Source: Erythrobacter sp.
GTDB taxonomy: Bacteria; Pseudomonadota; Alphaproteobacteria; Sphingomonadales; Sphingomonadaceae
Length of the DNA: 64,000 nt
Assembly: GCA_027311945.1 (NCBI GenBank)
Contig: DAICXZ010000006.1
Coordinates: 186,001 to 250,000 of the forward strand
Direction of reading: 5' to 3'
Position 1 is the first letter of the stretch. The number at the start of each line of letters is the position of its first letter. The notes under the pieces are model-generated. The model was not told where the DNA came from. It did not search any database and saw only the letters and a program-made list of their open reading frames with translations. Shown here one piece after another: positions 25,786 through 34,573 of this stretch. A program made the position numbers and the translations under genes.

Positions 25786-26949
25786 TCAGTCTTCGTTTTG
25801 GAGATCGAGCACGTTGGCGGCGAACAAGGGTTCGCCGAACAGGAAGCCGATGAAGTTGGGCCGCCCGAGGTGGTCGATCAGCGCGGTCAGCGTCAGCAGG
25901 ATCGGCACCGACAGCAGTGCGCCTGCCACGCCCCAGATCCACCCGAAGTAGGTCAGCGCGAGCAGGATCAGCACCGGGTTCATCGTAAAGCGCGCGCCCA
26001 GTACGGCTGGCGTCACGATATTGGCTTCGACAGTGTGCAACCCGAGATAGGCCGCCGCCGGAATGAGCCCGACGAGCAGGTGGTCCGCCGAACCGATGCC
26101 GAACAGCGAGAGCAGCCCGATCATCATCAAAGGGCCGACATAGGGCACGAAATTGAGCAGCGCGGCAAGGCCGCCCCACATCATCGGCGCGTCAAGACCC
26201 ATGATCCAGGCGCCCAGCGTTACCACGATGCCGACACAGGTGTTGATGAGGCCGACGGTGAGAATATAGGCCGCCACCCGATCCTGCACCTCGCGCATGG
26301 CGCGTGCGGCCTTGAGGCTCGCTCCCACCTGCTGACGGTCAAGCAGCAGACGGCGGCGCAGGCGAATGCGCGCCTCGATCATGAAGAACGCCATCATGAA
26401 GGTGAGCAGCACCTCCAGCAGTACGGTAGGTGTGGCAAAGGCCAGCTGCTCGAGGAAGCTTGGCGTTGCGAGCACCACCTCGCGCACTTCCTCGCCCTCG
26501 TCAAACCCGCCGAGCTGCTGATTGAGGTCGGTCACCCAGCTGAATGCCATGCGGAGTTCGGCAAAGTGTTTTTGCACCTGCGCAATCATGGCGGGCACAT
26601 CATCGAACAGCGTCGCCGCCGGCTGCAGCACAACCGTGAGCGCCAGAGCCAGCACACCGAGAAAGACTAGTAACGCCAGCAGCGAGGCGAGGAAATTGGG
26701 CACGCCCCAGCTGGACAGCTTGTCTGCCAAGGGGGAGAGTATGATCGTCAGGATTACGGCCGAAACCAGCGGCAGAAACACCACCGAGCCGATTGACAGC
26801 ACAAAGGGCAGGGCGAAGAACAGCCCCACGGCCATCAGGAACACCAGCGCCGAAATGAGGCGCAGTTCCTGGGCCGCAAAGCTCAGTTGCTGGCCGGGCA
26901 AGGGCTGGGGATCTGTTTCAGCCGTGCGGCCCGCTGGCTCGTCGCTCAC
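25786..26949 (-). CDS. AI-2E family transporter (PF01594 type)
   Basis: A 387-residue membrane protein with about eight hydrophobic segments. Its C-terminal family signature includes LLNFVPYVGPLMM and a glutamate-rich EANIVTPAVLGARFTMNPV. The family includes TqsA-type AI-2 exporters and ion antiporters, so substrate is open. I start it at GTG 26949, ten bases after the sigma factor stop; the longer frame from 27183 would be antisense-like overlap with the sigma gene in another frame. Location directly after nepR-ecfG suggests cotranscription with the stress sigma factor. Confidence 0.82.
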   Translation of the reverse strand: MSDEPAGRTAETDPQPLPGQQLSFAAQELRLISALVFLMAVGLFFALPFVLSIGSVVFLPLVSAVILTIILSPLADKLSSWGVPNFLASLLALLVFLGVLALALTVVLQPAATLFDDVPAMIAQVQKHFAELRMAFSWVTDLNQQLGGFDEGEEVREVVLATPSFLEQLAFATPTVLLEVLLTFMMAFFMIEARIRLRRRLLLDRQQVGASLKAARAMREVQDRVAAYILTVGLINTCVGIVVTLGAWIMGLDAPMMWGGLAALLNFVPYVGPLMMIGLLSLFGIGSADHLLVGLIPAAAYLGLHTVEANIVTPAVLGARFTMNPVLILLALTYFGWIWGVAGALLSVPILLTLTALIDHLGRPNFIGFLFGEPLFAANVLDLQNED

Positions 26950-26959
26950 CCGCCGCTCG

Positions 26960-27595
26960 TCATCGCGTCGGTTCCGCCACGCCCAGCCCGGCGGCGACCT
27001 TCCCGAGTTCATCGAGGATGGCGCTGTGGGCGGACGGGTCGTCGGTCGACCGGTCAGGAATGTCGCCGCTTTCGAGCATCGCCGTAAGCGCGGACCGGGC
27101 ACGGCCCACGCGGCTCTTGATCGTGCCCACGGCGCAGCCGCAAATCTCTGCTGCCTCTTCGTAGGAGAAGCCGCCCGCGCCAACCAGCAGGAGGGCCTCG
27201 CGCCGTTCGGCAGGCAGCGTGAGCAAGGCGCGGTGCATGTCCGAAAGGTGCATCGGCTCTTCCTGATCGGCCGGAGCGGTCAGTGTGCGTTCGGCCACGC
27301 CTTCATCATATTCGCCGCGGAAGCGATTGCGCCGCATGTCGGTGAGATAAGCGTTGCGCAGGATTACGAAGGTCCACGCGCGCATGGAGGTGCCGGGCTC
27401 GAATCGCTCTTGCGCCGCCCAGGCTTTCATCAAGGCTTCCTGCACGAGGTCGTCGGCCATGTCGGGCCTGCCGCACAAACCGCGGGCAAAGGCGCGCAGG
27501 TGCGGGATCACTTCGGTCAGTTCGCGTTTGAAATCGCTGCGATCAGCTTCGCTACGCTCGCGACGGCGCGGCGTTTCTTTGACAGAGGCGCTCAT
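26960..27595 (-). CDS. ecfG: EcfG-type RNA polymerase sigma factor, general stress response
   Basis: A 211-residue ECF sigma factor with region 2 (LRAFARGLCGRPDMADDLVQEALMKAW and FVILRNAYLTDMRRNR) and region 4 (LPAERREALLLVGAGGFSYEEAAEICGCAVGTIKSRVGRAR). Its similarity to EcfG and overlap (ATGA) with an upstream NepR gene identify it as the alphaproteobacterial stress sigma factor. It would be held by NepR and released by phosphorylated PhyR, and it recognises GGAAC-N16/17-CGTT promoters. Three such promoters are in this window, one in front of this operon. No PhyR gene is seen nearby. Confidence 0.93.
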   Translation of the reverse strand: MSASVKETPRRRERSEADRSDFKRELTEVIPHLRAFARGLCGRPDMADDLVQEALMKAWAAQERFEPGTSMRAWTFVILRNAYLTDMRRNRFRGEYDEGVAERTLTAPADQEEPMHLSDMHRALLTLPAERREALLLVGAGGFSYEEAAEICGCAVGTIKSRVGRARSALTAMLESGDIPDRSTDDPSAHSAILDELGKVAAGLGVAEPTR

Positions 27596-27729
27596 TTGTG
27601 CGCGCTGCTTTCTCCTTGTGCGCCACCGTCGAGTTTCGCCAGAAGGTCACGAAAGGTATCGGGCAGGGGTTCATCCACGACGGAGTCATAGAGTTGTTTG
27701 AGCCCATTGGCCCATTCTGGTTCATCCAT
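27592..27729 (-). CDS. nepR: Anti-sigma factor NepR
   Basis: A small protein of 45 residues from the ATG at 27729, which has AAGGA seven bases upstream; an ATG at 27762 would add 11 residues. The core LKQLYDSVVDEPLPDTFRDLLAKLD matches the two-helix NepR pattern that clamps EcfG and is displaced by PhyR. The acidic/polar tail ends in the ATGA overlap with ecfG. It is shorter than most NepR proteins, mainly at the N-terminus. Its operon has an EcfG-type promoter, so autoregulation is expected. Confidence 0.88.
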   Translation of the reverse strand: MDEPEWANGLKQLYDSVVDEPLPDTFRDLLAKLDGGAQGESSAHK

Positions 27730-27829
27730 CGTTTTATCCTTGCCGGGCTGGCCTTTCTTCATCGCTGTTCGCACTTTTCCATGAGTATGTATGGGCCCAT
27801 TGCTGATGGGCAAATGAATTGGCTTTGTT

Positions 27830-27856
27830 GGAACGAAACGGCCCCCGTCTGGTTCC
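27830..27856. promoter_or_regulatory. Palindromic, probably divergent EcfG promoter
   Basis: On the minus strand GGAAC (27856-27852), 16 bases, CGTT (27835-27832) match the EcfG consensus exactly and point at nepR. On the plus strand GGAAC (27830-27834), 16 bases, GGTT (27851-27854) miss by one base and point at the kinase gene. One 27-bp near-palindrome may therefore serve both directions. Confidence 0.8.
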
Positions 27857-27979
27857 CCGAAATGAACATAGACAAAAATCGACCGGTGATTTTGCCACGA
27901 GGGCCAATCCGGATATGGGCAGTTGCAGGATGTCGCAAGTGGTAATTGTGGCCGCATCCGGGGCAAAAAAGGGCGTTTG

Positions 27980-29707
27980 GTGAGTCATCAGCAGCAGGGT
28001 AGACGCAAGGGTGCGAAGCGGTGGCTGGTCCAGTTCCCGCGCGCCCTGCCGCTCGGCATTTTTCTGCTGATCACCGCTATTGCCCTGCTCAGTGCTGTTG
28101 CCATCGAGCGCGGCGAGGCCCAGCGTTCCGCGACACAGCTCAGCGCGCGCACTGACGCGATCGCCTCTGCGCTGGAGCGACGCGCCAATGCTTCGGGCGC
28201 CTACCTGCGCGCCGGAGCCGCCCTGCTTTCGACCCTCGGCGACGTTCCCGAAGCGGAGTTCCGCCGCTTCGTGTCGGAACTGCGGCTCGATTCCGACTTC
28301 CGCGGCAACGACGGGATCGGCTGGGCTACAGTGGTCCGTCCGGGCGAGGAAGAAGCGTTCAACGCCTTGATGGAGCGTGACTATGGCTCGCCGCATCCGC
28401 TCTACCCGCGGCCAGATGGCAGCCAGCCCTTCGCCGTTCCCGTTACTTACCTTCATCCGCAAAACGAACGGGCGCTCCGCGCGCTCGGCTTCGACATGTA
28501 TTCGGAACCCATACGCCGTTCGGCCATGATCGAGGCTGCCGTCTCGGCCACCCCGACAGCGAGCGACGCGGTCGTCCTCCAACAGGACGGTGCCGCCGAT
28601 GCACCGGGCTTTCTGATTTACATGCCCGTCTATGCTCCAGCGCCGGGCGGACGGGCACTCAAGGGCTATATTTACAGCCCCTTTAGCGCCGAACAGTTCC
28701 TCCATGCGGCACTTGAGCTGGAAGAGGCGGGGCAGTTCGGCGTCCAGCTGTTCGATGGCGGCCGGGCCAACCCCGGCACGCTGCTGGCGAGCACGATCGA
28801 GCAAGAGGCACCCGATGCCCATCTCAGCCGCCGCGAGGTGACCATTGCCAACAACACCTGGCTGCTGGTGGTGAGCCGCAGCGGGGAAGGGCTGCTATCC
28901 GGCCTTGCCTTGGCAACGCTGATCTTCGGCCTGCTGGTGGCGAGTTTGCTGGCCGTGGTGGTGCGCCTGCTCACCCAGCAGGCAGAGGAGGATGAGGCGA
29001 CCCTGGCATGGTATGGCGAGCAGGCGTCAATCCGTAATTCGCTCACGCGCGAGTTGAACCATCGGGTCAAGAACACGCTCGCCAATGTGCTTTCCATCAT
29101 CTCGCTCACCCGCCGCCGCAGCGAGGATCTCGACAGCTTCGCCGATTCGCTCACCGGGCGTATCCGCGCGCTGTCGGCCACGCATGACCTGCTTACCCAG
29201 TCTGACTGGGGATCTACCCCGGTTGGTGCGGTGATCGAGGCTGAGTTGCTGCCCTATGCCACCAGCGGCGATCACACACTGATTATCGAAGGTGAGGCCG
29301 TGAACCTCGCACCGAACGAGGCCTTGTCGCTCGGGCTCGCCGTGCACGAACTGGCCACCAATGCCGCCAAATATGGCGCGTTGAGCGTGCCCGACGGCAA
29401 CCTGCGGGTAACATGGGAGCTGGCGAGCCCAGAACTGGTGCGGATCGAGTGGCTGGAACGCGGCGGGCCTCCGGTGAAGCAGGATCGTGGGCGCGGCTTT
29501 GGCACCGATCTGATCCAGCGCATCGTCGCCCATGAATTGAGCAATCCGGTCGAACTGTCTTTCGAGCCCGAAGGCGTACGCTGTGTGCTGTGCGTGCCGA
29601 TCCGGCGGCCGCGCGAGTTTGCGCTGCGCGCGGGGGTGTCGAAGAGCAAGCGCTGGCGCGGGCGCAAGGGGCGCATCGCGTCGCAGGTCGAAGCGCAGGG
29701 GCAGTAG
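27980..29707 (+). CDS. Membrane HWE-family histidine kinase with CHASE domain
   Basis: A 575-residue sensor kinase from GTG 27980; a TTG at 27923 is an alternative start. Membrane segments at about 25-43 and 307-330 enclose an extracytoplasmic CHASE domain (about 75-290, containing GIGWATVVRP). The cytoplasmic part has the HWE/HisKA_2 box RELNHRVKNTLANV (H361) and an ATPase domain with ELATNAAKYGALS, WLERGGPPV and GRGFGTDLI. Kinases of this class feed PhyR in the general stress response. Divergent placement from nepR-ecfG and the shared promoter element support that role here. The ligand of the CHASE domain is unknown. Confidence 0.88.
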   Translation: MSHQQQGRRKGAKRWLVQFPRALPLGIFLLITAIALLSAVAIERGEAQRSATQLSARTDAIASALERRANASGAYLRAGAALLSTLGDVPEAEFRRFVSELRLDSDFRGNDGIGWATVVRPGEEEAFNALMERDYGSPHPLYPRPDGSQPFAVPVTYLHPQNERALRALGFDMYSEPIRRSAMIEAAVSATPTASDAVVLQQDGAADAPGFLIYMPVYAPAPGGRALKGYIYSPFSAEQFLHAALELEEAGQFGVQLFDGGRANPGTLLASTIEQEAPDAHLSRREVTIANNTWLLVVSRSGEGLLSGLALATLIFGLLVASLLAVVVRLLTQQAEEDEATLAWYGEQASIRNSLTRELNHRVKNTLANVLSIISLTRRRSEDLDSFADSLTGRIRALSATHDLLTQSDWGSTPVGAVIEAELLPYATSGDHTLIIEGEAVNLAPNEALSLGLAVHELATNAAKYGALSVPDGNLRVTWELASPELVRIEWLERGGPPVKQDRGRGFGTDLIQRIVAHELSNPVELSFEPEGVRCVLCVPIRRPREFALRAGVSKSKRWRGRKGRIASQVEAQGQ

Positions 29708-29741
29708 GCGCGCCTCTGCTGGCTCTCGTTTGCGATGGACC

Positions 29742-29765
29742 TGCTGTATACAAGCATATATAGCG
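29742..29765. promoter_or_regulatory. ModE-like operator before modA
   Basis: TGCTGTATA (29742-29750), six bases, TATATAGCG (29757-29765) resemble the ModE dyad CGCTATATA-N6/7-TATATAACG known from E. coli. The right arm is an exact complement of CGCTATATA and the left differs at two positions. It ends nine bases before the modA ATG. No modE gene is in the window. Confidence 0.55.
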
Positions 29766-29773
29766 CTCACTGC

Positions 29774-30547
29774 ATGCGCAGTTTTCGGTCAATTTTCTCA
29801 CTTTTCCTGGTGCTGGGCAGCTTGCTTCTGGCCGCTTGCCAGCCTGACCGCGAGGCAAGAGATGGGCCGGTAGTGCTGGCAGCGGCGAGCATGCAGGAAG
29901 CGCTGGAGGAGGCCGCCGATGACTGGGCCGCCACAGGCCATGCGCGACCGCTTCTGTCCTTCGCGTCGAGCGCGGTCGTGGCCCGTCAGGCGGCTGAAGG
30001 CGCGCCTGCCGATCTGGTCGTGACTGCCGATGAGCAGTGGATGAACTGGATGGAGCAACAGCGCTTGCTGCGGCCCGATACGCGGCGCACCATTGCGGGC
30101 AACACGCTTGTGCTGGTGGCACCGGATACGCCGAGTGAGGGCAGGTCTGATACCCGTGCGGCATTGGACGGGTTTTCCGGCCACCTTGCCATCGCTGAGC
30201 CCGAGACGGTGCCAGCGGGGCGTTACGCCATGGCGGCGCTCACGCGGATGGGTCTGGCGGAGGATCTGGCCGACCGGCTCGTTCCGGCTGAAAACGTGCG
30301 CGCCGCGCTGGCTTTGGTCGAGCGGGGCGAGGTTGAGCTGGGTATTGTCTATGCCACTGATGCACTGGCTTCGGACAAGGTGGCGGTGCTGGCGGAGGTC
30401 GATCCCGAGCTGCACGCGCCGATCCGCTATCCACTGGCGGTTCTGGCCGGATCGCCCCATCCCGAGGCCGCGGAGTTTGCTGCCTACCTCGCATCCCCCG
30501 CAGGTCAGGCAATCCTTGCCCGTCACGGCTTTTCCGCAAGCCGATGA
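29774..30547 (+). CDS. modA: Molybdate ABC transporter binding lipoprotein
   Basis: The ATG at 29774 gives a lipoprotein signal (LLLAAC) and a 257-residue product; an ATG at 29735 would put extra residues before the signal. The mature protein has the ModA layout: VLAAASMQEALEE, FASSAVVARQAAEGAPADLVVTAD and VPAGRYAMAAL. No clear ribosome site is visible and the ModE-like box lies directly upstream, so the transcript may start very near the gene. It captures molybdate for ModBC. The operon is convergent with a molybdenum hydroxylase. Confidence 0.92.
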   Translation: MRSFRSIFSLFLVLGSLLLAACQPDREARDGPVVLAAASMQEALEEAADDWAATGHARPLLSFASSAVVARQAAEGAPADLVVTADEQWMNWMEQQRLLRPDTRRTIAGNTLVLVAPDTPSEGRSDTRAALDGFSGHLAIAEPETVPAGRYAMAALTRMGLAEDLADRLVPAENVRAALALVERGEVELGIVYATDALASDKVAVLAEVDPELHAPIRYPLAVLAGSPHPEAAEFAAYLASPAGQAILARHGFSASR

Positions 30548-31245
30548 GCGGCTGGTTGTCGGCAGCCGAATGGGCGGTGATCGCCCTGTCGCTGAAGGTG
30601 AGCATCGTGGCGGTTCTGGCGAGCTTGCCGGCGGCCTATGCGCTGGCCTGGCTGATCGCGCGCCGACGGTTTCCGGGGCGGATGTTGCTCGATGCTGCGG
30701 TGCACCTGCCGCTGGTGCTGCCCCCGGTGGTGACCGGCTGGCTGCTGCTGCTTGCCTTCGGACGCAACGGGCCGATTGGCCGCTGGCTTGAACAGATCTT
30801 TGGCGTGACGCTGGTGTTCACTTGGCTTGGTGCGGCGCTGGCGGCGGCGGTGATGGCGCTGCCGCTGATGGTTCGGGCGATGCGGCTATCGATCGAGGCG
30901 GTGGACCGCAAGCTTGTCGAGGCCGCACGAACGCTCGGCGCTTCGCCTTTGCGCGCCTTTGCCACGATCACCTTGCCGCTTAGCCTGCCGGGTATCGCAG
31001 CAGGCGCGATGCTGGGGTTCGCGCGTTCGCTGGGCGAGTTCGGTGCCACCATCACCTTTGCCGCCAACATAGAGGGGCAGACCCGCACCTTGCCGCTGGC
31101 GATCTACACCGGGTTGCAGGTCCCCGGCAGCGAGGGTGCGGTGGCGCGGCTGGCGATTATGGCTATCGTTCTGTCGCTGGGCGCGCTGATGGTGTCGGAG
31201 TGGCTGGTGCGCCGCTCGGGCGGGAGCCGTGCTCATGTCCTTTGA
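30544..31245 (+). CDS. modB: Molybdate ABC transporter permease
   Basis: A 233-residue permease with five to six membrane segments and the EAA-loop stretch EAARTLGASPLRAFATITLPLSLPGIAAG, typical of ModB. Its start overlaps the modA stop (ATGA). LGEFGATITFAANIEG is the usual ModB segment. It forms the membrane channel with ModC. Confidence 0.94.
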   Translation: MSGWLSAAEWAVIALSLKVSIVAVLASLPAAYALAWLIARRRFPGRMLLDAAVHLPLVLPPVVTGWLLLLAFGRNGPIGRWLEQIFGVTLVFTWLGAALAAAVMALPLMVRAMRLSIEAVDRKLVEAARTLGASPLRAFATITLPLSLPGIAAGAMLGFARSLGEFGATITFAANIEGQTRTLPLAIYTGLQVPGSEGAVARLAIMAIVLSLGALMVSEWLVRRSGGSRAHVL

Positions 31246-31858
31246 GGTACGGCTGAGCCTGCAACTGGGCGAGGCCGAGGTCGCCGCCGACTTCTCGTCC
31301 GACGCTCGGCTGACCGCGTTGGTCGGCCCCTCAGGCGCGGGCAAGACCAGCGTGCTCAACGCTATCGCGGGGTTGCTTCGTCCCGTCGAGGGGCGGGTGG
31401 TGGCGGCTGGCCAGGTGTTGTTCGATAGCACACAGGCTATCGACCTCGCGCCCGAAGCGCGCCGGGCAGGCTATGTCTTTCAGGATGGACGGCTGTTCCC
31501 GCACATGAGCGTGCGCGCCAATCTCGCCTATGGCGAGCGGCTGGCGCCAACAACCGAACGCTGGATCACGCGCGACGAGGTGTCAGGCCTGCTCGACATT
31601 GGCGACCTGCTCGACCGGCGAACCGCGAACCTCTCGGGGGGCGAGGTCCGCCGCGTTGCGATTGCGCGCGCGCTGCTGGCGGCCCCGCGCTTCCTGCTGC
31701 TTGACGAACCGACCGCCTCGCTCGACGCCGCCCGCGCCGAGGCGCTGCTCGGCCTGATCGAGCGCATTCGCGATGCGATGAATGTGCCGATCCTACTCGT
31801 CAGCCACAGCCGCGCCGAGGTGGAGCGGCTGGCAGGGCAAGTCGTCGAAATGGCCTGA
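31235..31858 (+). CDS. modC: Molybdate ABC transporter ATPase, short form
   Basis: A 207-residue ATPase beginning at ATG 31235, eight bases after GGGAG and inside the end of modB. Walker A GPSGAGKT, signature LSGGEVRRVAIARAL, Walker B LLLDEPTASLD and switch VSHSRAEVERL are intact. Compared with the roughly 350-residue E. coli ModC it lacks the C-terminal MOP regulatory domain, so direct molybdate feedback on this subunit is not expected. Confidence 0.93.
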   Translation: MSFEVRLSLQLGEAEVAADFSSDARLTALVGPSGAGKTSVLNAIAGLLRPVEGRVVAAGQVLFDSTQAIDLAPEARRAGYVFQDGRLFPHMSVRANLAYGERLAPTTERWITRDEVSGLLDIGDLLDRRTANLSGGEVRRVAIARALLAAPRFLLLDEPTASLDAARAEALLGLIERIRDAMNVPILLVSHSRAEVERLAGQVVEMA

Positions 31859-31859
31859 A

Positions 31860-31890
31860 CGGTGCCCCTCCCGCTTGGGGAGAGGCACCG
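31860..31890. terminator. Hairpin between convergent modC and molybdenum hydroxylase genes
   Basis: CGGTGCC (31860-31866) pairs with GGCACCG (31884-31890), and the inner bases CTC/GAG and CCC/GGG extend the stem. It sits two bases after modC stop and seven bases before the end of the opposing gene. A bidirectional terminator without a long T-tract. Confidence 0.6.
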
Positions 31891-31896
31891 CTTCAA

Positions 31897-34107
31897 TCAG
31901 GAGAACAGGCTCGTATCGATGGGCAGGCTGCGCACCCGCTTGCCGGTGAGGGCGAACAGCGCGTTGGTCAGCGCCGGGATCACCGGCGGCAGTGCCGGCT
32001 CGCCAAGCCCGGTCGGCGAGTTGTCAGACTTCACCCATTCCACGTGGATCTGCGGCGTCATCGGCATGCGCGGCAGCGGGTAATTGTGGAAGTTCGATTG
32101 CTTGACCGCGCCGCCCTCGACCTCGACCGCGAGCTGCAGGGCCTGCCCGATGCCGTCGATGATCGAGCCTTCGACCTGATTTAGCGCGCCGAACGGGTTG
32201 ATGATCTGGTTGCCGACATCGCCCGCGCACCAGACATTGTGCACCTGCACCTTGTTGCTATCCGACAGCGAGACTTCGACCACTTCGGCAAAGTAGCCCT
32301 GATGGCTCCAGTAGTAGCCGAAGCCGAGCGCGTGCCCATCGGCCACCGGCTTGCCCCAGTCGGCCATGTCCATGACCTTGCTGGTCACCGCACGCACGCG
32401 ATTGGGGTTGAAGCCGGGAGTGGGGCCGGTGAAGCCCATGGTGGTTGGCTCTGTCTCGGCGTCTTCGATGATTTCCATCAGCAGGGTCGGCAGATCCTTG
32501 CCCGTTTCATGCGCCACCTCATCAAGGAAGCTCTGCGTCACGAAGGCCAGCGCGTTGCTGTTGGGCGCGCGCAGAGCGCCCATCGGGATCGCCGTGCGCA
32601 GCATGTCTTGCTCCAGCAGCAGGTTGTCCATCAGCTTGGCGGGGAAGGTATCGGGCGACATGAGCGCCGGATTGAACGGGCTCTCGCCCAGATCGAAGGT
32701 AACGAAGTGGTCTTTCAGACCGGTCATCTTGCCGTCGGCGTCGATCGAGGCGGTCAGGCGGTGCCAGCCGGCGGGGCGGTAGAAGTCGGTGCGGACGTCG
32801 TCCTCGCGGCTCCAGATCAGCTGCACCGGTGTGCCGGGCATTTCCTTGGCGATGGCCGCGACCTGGACCATGTAGTCGTTGTTCAGACGCCGGCCGAAGC
32901 CCCCGCCCATGCGGGTGATGTGGACGATCACCTTTTCCGGCGGCAGGCCGAGATATTCCGCCACCGAGGTAAGGCCGCCCTGCGGGGTCTGCGAGGGCGC
33001 CCACATCTCCATCACACCGTCTTCGCGCATCAGCGCGGTGCAGTTCATCGGCTCCATCGCCGCATGGGCGAGGAAGGGATAGGAATAGTCGGCGGTGACG
33101 ACCTTGGCCGCCGAAGCGAGCGCCCCGGCCATGTCGCCGCGTTCGCCGAAAACCTGGGCTGCCTTCCCGCCGTCCATCAGCTCCTTCGCCTTGGCGGCAT
33201 AGCCAGTGGTCGAGTGGCTGGCCCATTCGCCGTTGTCCCACTCCGGCTTCAATGCACTGCGGGCACGGTTGGCGAGCCACCAGTTCGAAGCGATGACGGC
33301 CACGCCATCGACCAGCTCTTCGGCATTGCCGTTGCCGCGCACGATGAAGGCATCGATCACGCCGGGCTGGGCCTTGGCGGCTTCGACATCGGCATTCTTC
33401 AATGTCGCACCGAACACGGGCGAGCGCTCATAGGCGGCATAGACCATGCCGGGCAGCTGCGTATCAACGCCGAAGATCGGCTCGCCGCGCACGATCTTGG
33501 GGCTGTCGATCCCGCCGATGGCACGGCCGATGATGCGGAAATCGGCCTGATCTTTCAGCGTGAGGCTTTCCGGATCGGGCACCGGTATGGTGGCCGCGAG
33601 GCTGGCCAGTTCGCCATAGGTCGCCGAGCGGCCCGAGGCCTTCTCGACCACCTTGCCCGGCTCGGTGCCAAGCGAAGCGGCGGAGACGCCCCACTTCTGC
33701 GCCGCGGCGGCGATCAGCATCGCGCGCGCCGTGGCGCCGGTCTGGCGCATGGGCATCCAGTTCATCGGGGTCGAGAACGAGCCGCCTGCAAGCTGCGGGC
33801 CGTATTTGGCCATGTTGGTCTCGGCCATCTCGATCTTGACCAGATCCCAGTCGGCATCGAGTTCTTCGGCCACGATCATCGGCAGCGAGGTCTTGATGCC
33901 CTGGCCGATCTCGGGGTTCTTGCCGATGATGGTCACGGTGTTGTCGGGCGCGATGGTGACGAAGGCCGTCAGCTCGGCCGGAGCCGATGCCTCGGCGCCC
34001 ACGGCGCGGGCGACCATCGGCATGGTGGCGCTGAGCGCGAAGCCGCCGCCAGCAAGCGCTGAGACCTTGAGCAGGGTGCGGCGCGAAAGGGTGGTTGCCT
34101 CAGACAT
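31897..34107 (-). CDS. Molybdopterin-binding large subunit, isoquinoline 1-oxidoreductase-like
   Basis: A 736-residue xanthine-oxidase-family large subunit. It starts at 34107 with a Tat signal (SRRTLLKVSALAGG), indicating export of the folded cofactor-loaded complex to the periplasm. Motifs include GIDSPKIVRGEPIFGVD, the molybdopterin loop GGGFGRR, and the C-terminal GLGEPALPPVIPAL holding the catalytic glutamate. With the small iron-sulfur subunit (34100-34573, eight-base overlap) it forms the two-subunit, FAD-free type of molybdenum hydroxylase related to isoquinoline oxidoreductase and aldehyde dehydrogenases. No separate electron-acceptor or XdhC-like maturation gene is next to it. Substrate unknown. 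Confidence 0.9.
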   Translation of the reverse strand: MSEATTLSRRTLLKVSALAGGGFALSATMPMVARAVGAEASAPAELTAFVTIAPDNTVTIIGKNPEIGQGIKTSLPMIVAEELDADWDLVKIEMAETNMAKYGPQLAGGSFSTPMNWMPMRQTGATARAMLIAAAAQKWGVSAASLGTEPGKVVEKASGRSATYGELASLAATIPVPDPESLTLKDQADFRIIGRAIGGIDSPKIVRGEPIFGVDTQLPGMVYAAYERSPVFGATLKNADVEAAKAQPGVIDAFIVRGNGNAEELVDGVAVIASNWWLANRARSALKPEWDNGEWASHSTTGYAAKAKELMDGGKAAQVFGERGDMAGALASAAKVVTADYSYPFLAHAAMEPMNCTALMREDGVMEMWAPSQTPQGGLTSVAEYLGLPPEKVIVHITRMGGGFGRRLNNDYMVQVAAIAKEMPGTPVQLIWSREDDVRTDFYRPAGWHRLTASIDADGKMTGLKDHFVTFDLGESPFNPALMSPDTFPAKLMDNLLLEQDMLRTAIPMGALRAPNSNALAFVTQSFLDEVAHETGKDLPTLLMEIIEDAETEPTTMGFTGPTPGFNPNRVRAVTSKVMDMADWGKPVADGHALGFGYYWSHQGYFAEVVEVSLSDSNKVQVHNVWCAGDVGNQIINPFGALNQVEGSIIDGIGQALQLAVEVEGGAVKQSNFHNYPLPRMPMTPQIHVEWVKSDNSPTGLGEPALPPVIPALTNALFALTGKRVRSLPIDTSLFS

Positions 34108-34573
34108 TCGCCGTATCCTCCTTGCGCGAGACCTGCGCGATGGCGGTCTTGATCCGTTTGTAGCAGGCACAGCGGCAGATATTGCCCTGCATGGCTGCGT
34201 CGATCTCGTCGTCCGACGGAGTGGCGTTGGTGTTGAGCAGCGCGGTGGCGCTCATCAGCTGGCCAGCCTGGCAATAGCCGCACTGCATCACGTCGTCATC
34301 GAGCCACGCCTGTTGCAGCGCCTGTCCGACTTCCGACTGTGCGAGGTGTTCGATGGTGGAGACTTTCTTGTCGCCAATGGCTGAGAGCGGCAGCGAGCAC
34401 GAGCGCACGGCCTGCCCATCGAGGTGGACGGTGCAGGCTCCGCACATGCCGATGCCGCAGCCGAACTTGGTGCCAACCATGCCCAATTCCTGGCGCAGCG
34501 CCCAGAGCAGAGGCATATCGCCGGGCGCGTCAATCTCGCGCGTTTCTTCGTTGATGGTGACCGTGATGGCCAT
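34100..34573 (-). CDS. [2Fe-2S]-binding small subunit of molybdenum hydroxylase
   Basis: A 157-residue iron-sulfur subunit with a plant-type cluster (FGCGIGMCGACTVHLDGQAVRSC) and a second helical cluster (CGYCQAGQ and ICRCACYKR). This two-cluster layout is the standard small subunit of the xanthine oxidase family, passing electrons from the molybdenum site. It has no signal of its own, so it is probably exported together with the Tat-tagged large subunit. It is first in the two-gene unit. Confidence 0.94.
   Translation of the reverse strand: MAITVTINEETREIDAPGDMPLLWALRQELGMVGTKFGCGIGMCGACTVHLDGQAVRSCSLPLSAIGDKKVSTIEHLAQSEVGQALQQAWLDDDVMQCGYCQAGQLMSATALLNTNATPSDDEIDAAMQGNICRCACYKRIKTAIAQVSRKEDTANV

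Noticed and set aside
27923-27979. Extended N-terminus of the HWE kinase from a TTG codon
   Set aside because: The extra 19 residues have no ribosome site or membrane character; GTG at 27980 gives a usual kinase N-terminus. Kept as an alternative only.
27592-29707. phyR gene expected beside nepR-ecfG
   Set aside because: No receiver-plus-sigma-like protein is encoded here; the divergent gene is a histidine kinase.
32239-34062. Plus-strand open frame of 607 codons
   Set aside because: Antisense to the molybdopterin subunit, which carries all family motifs on the minus strand.
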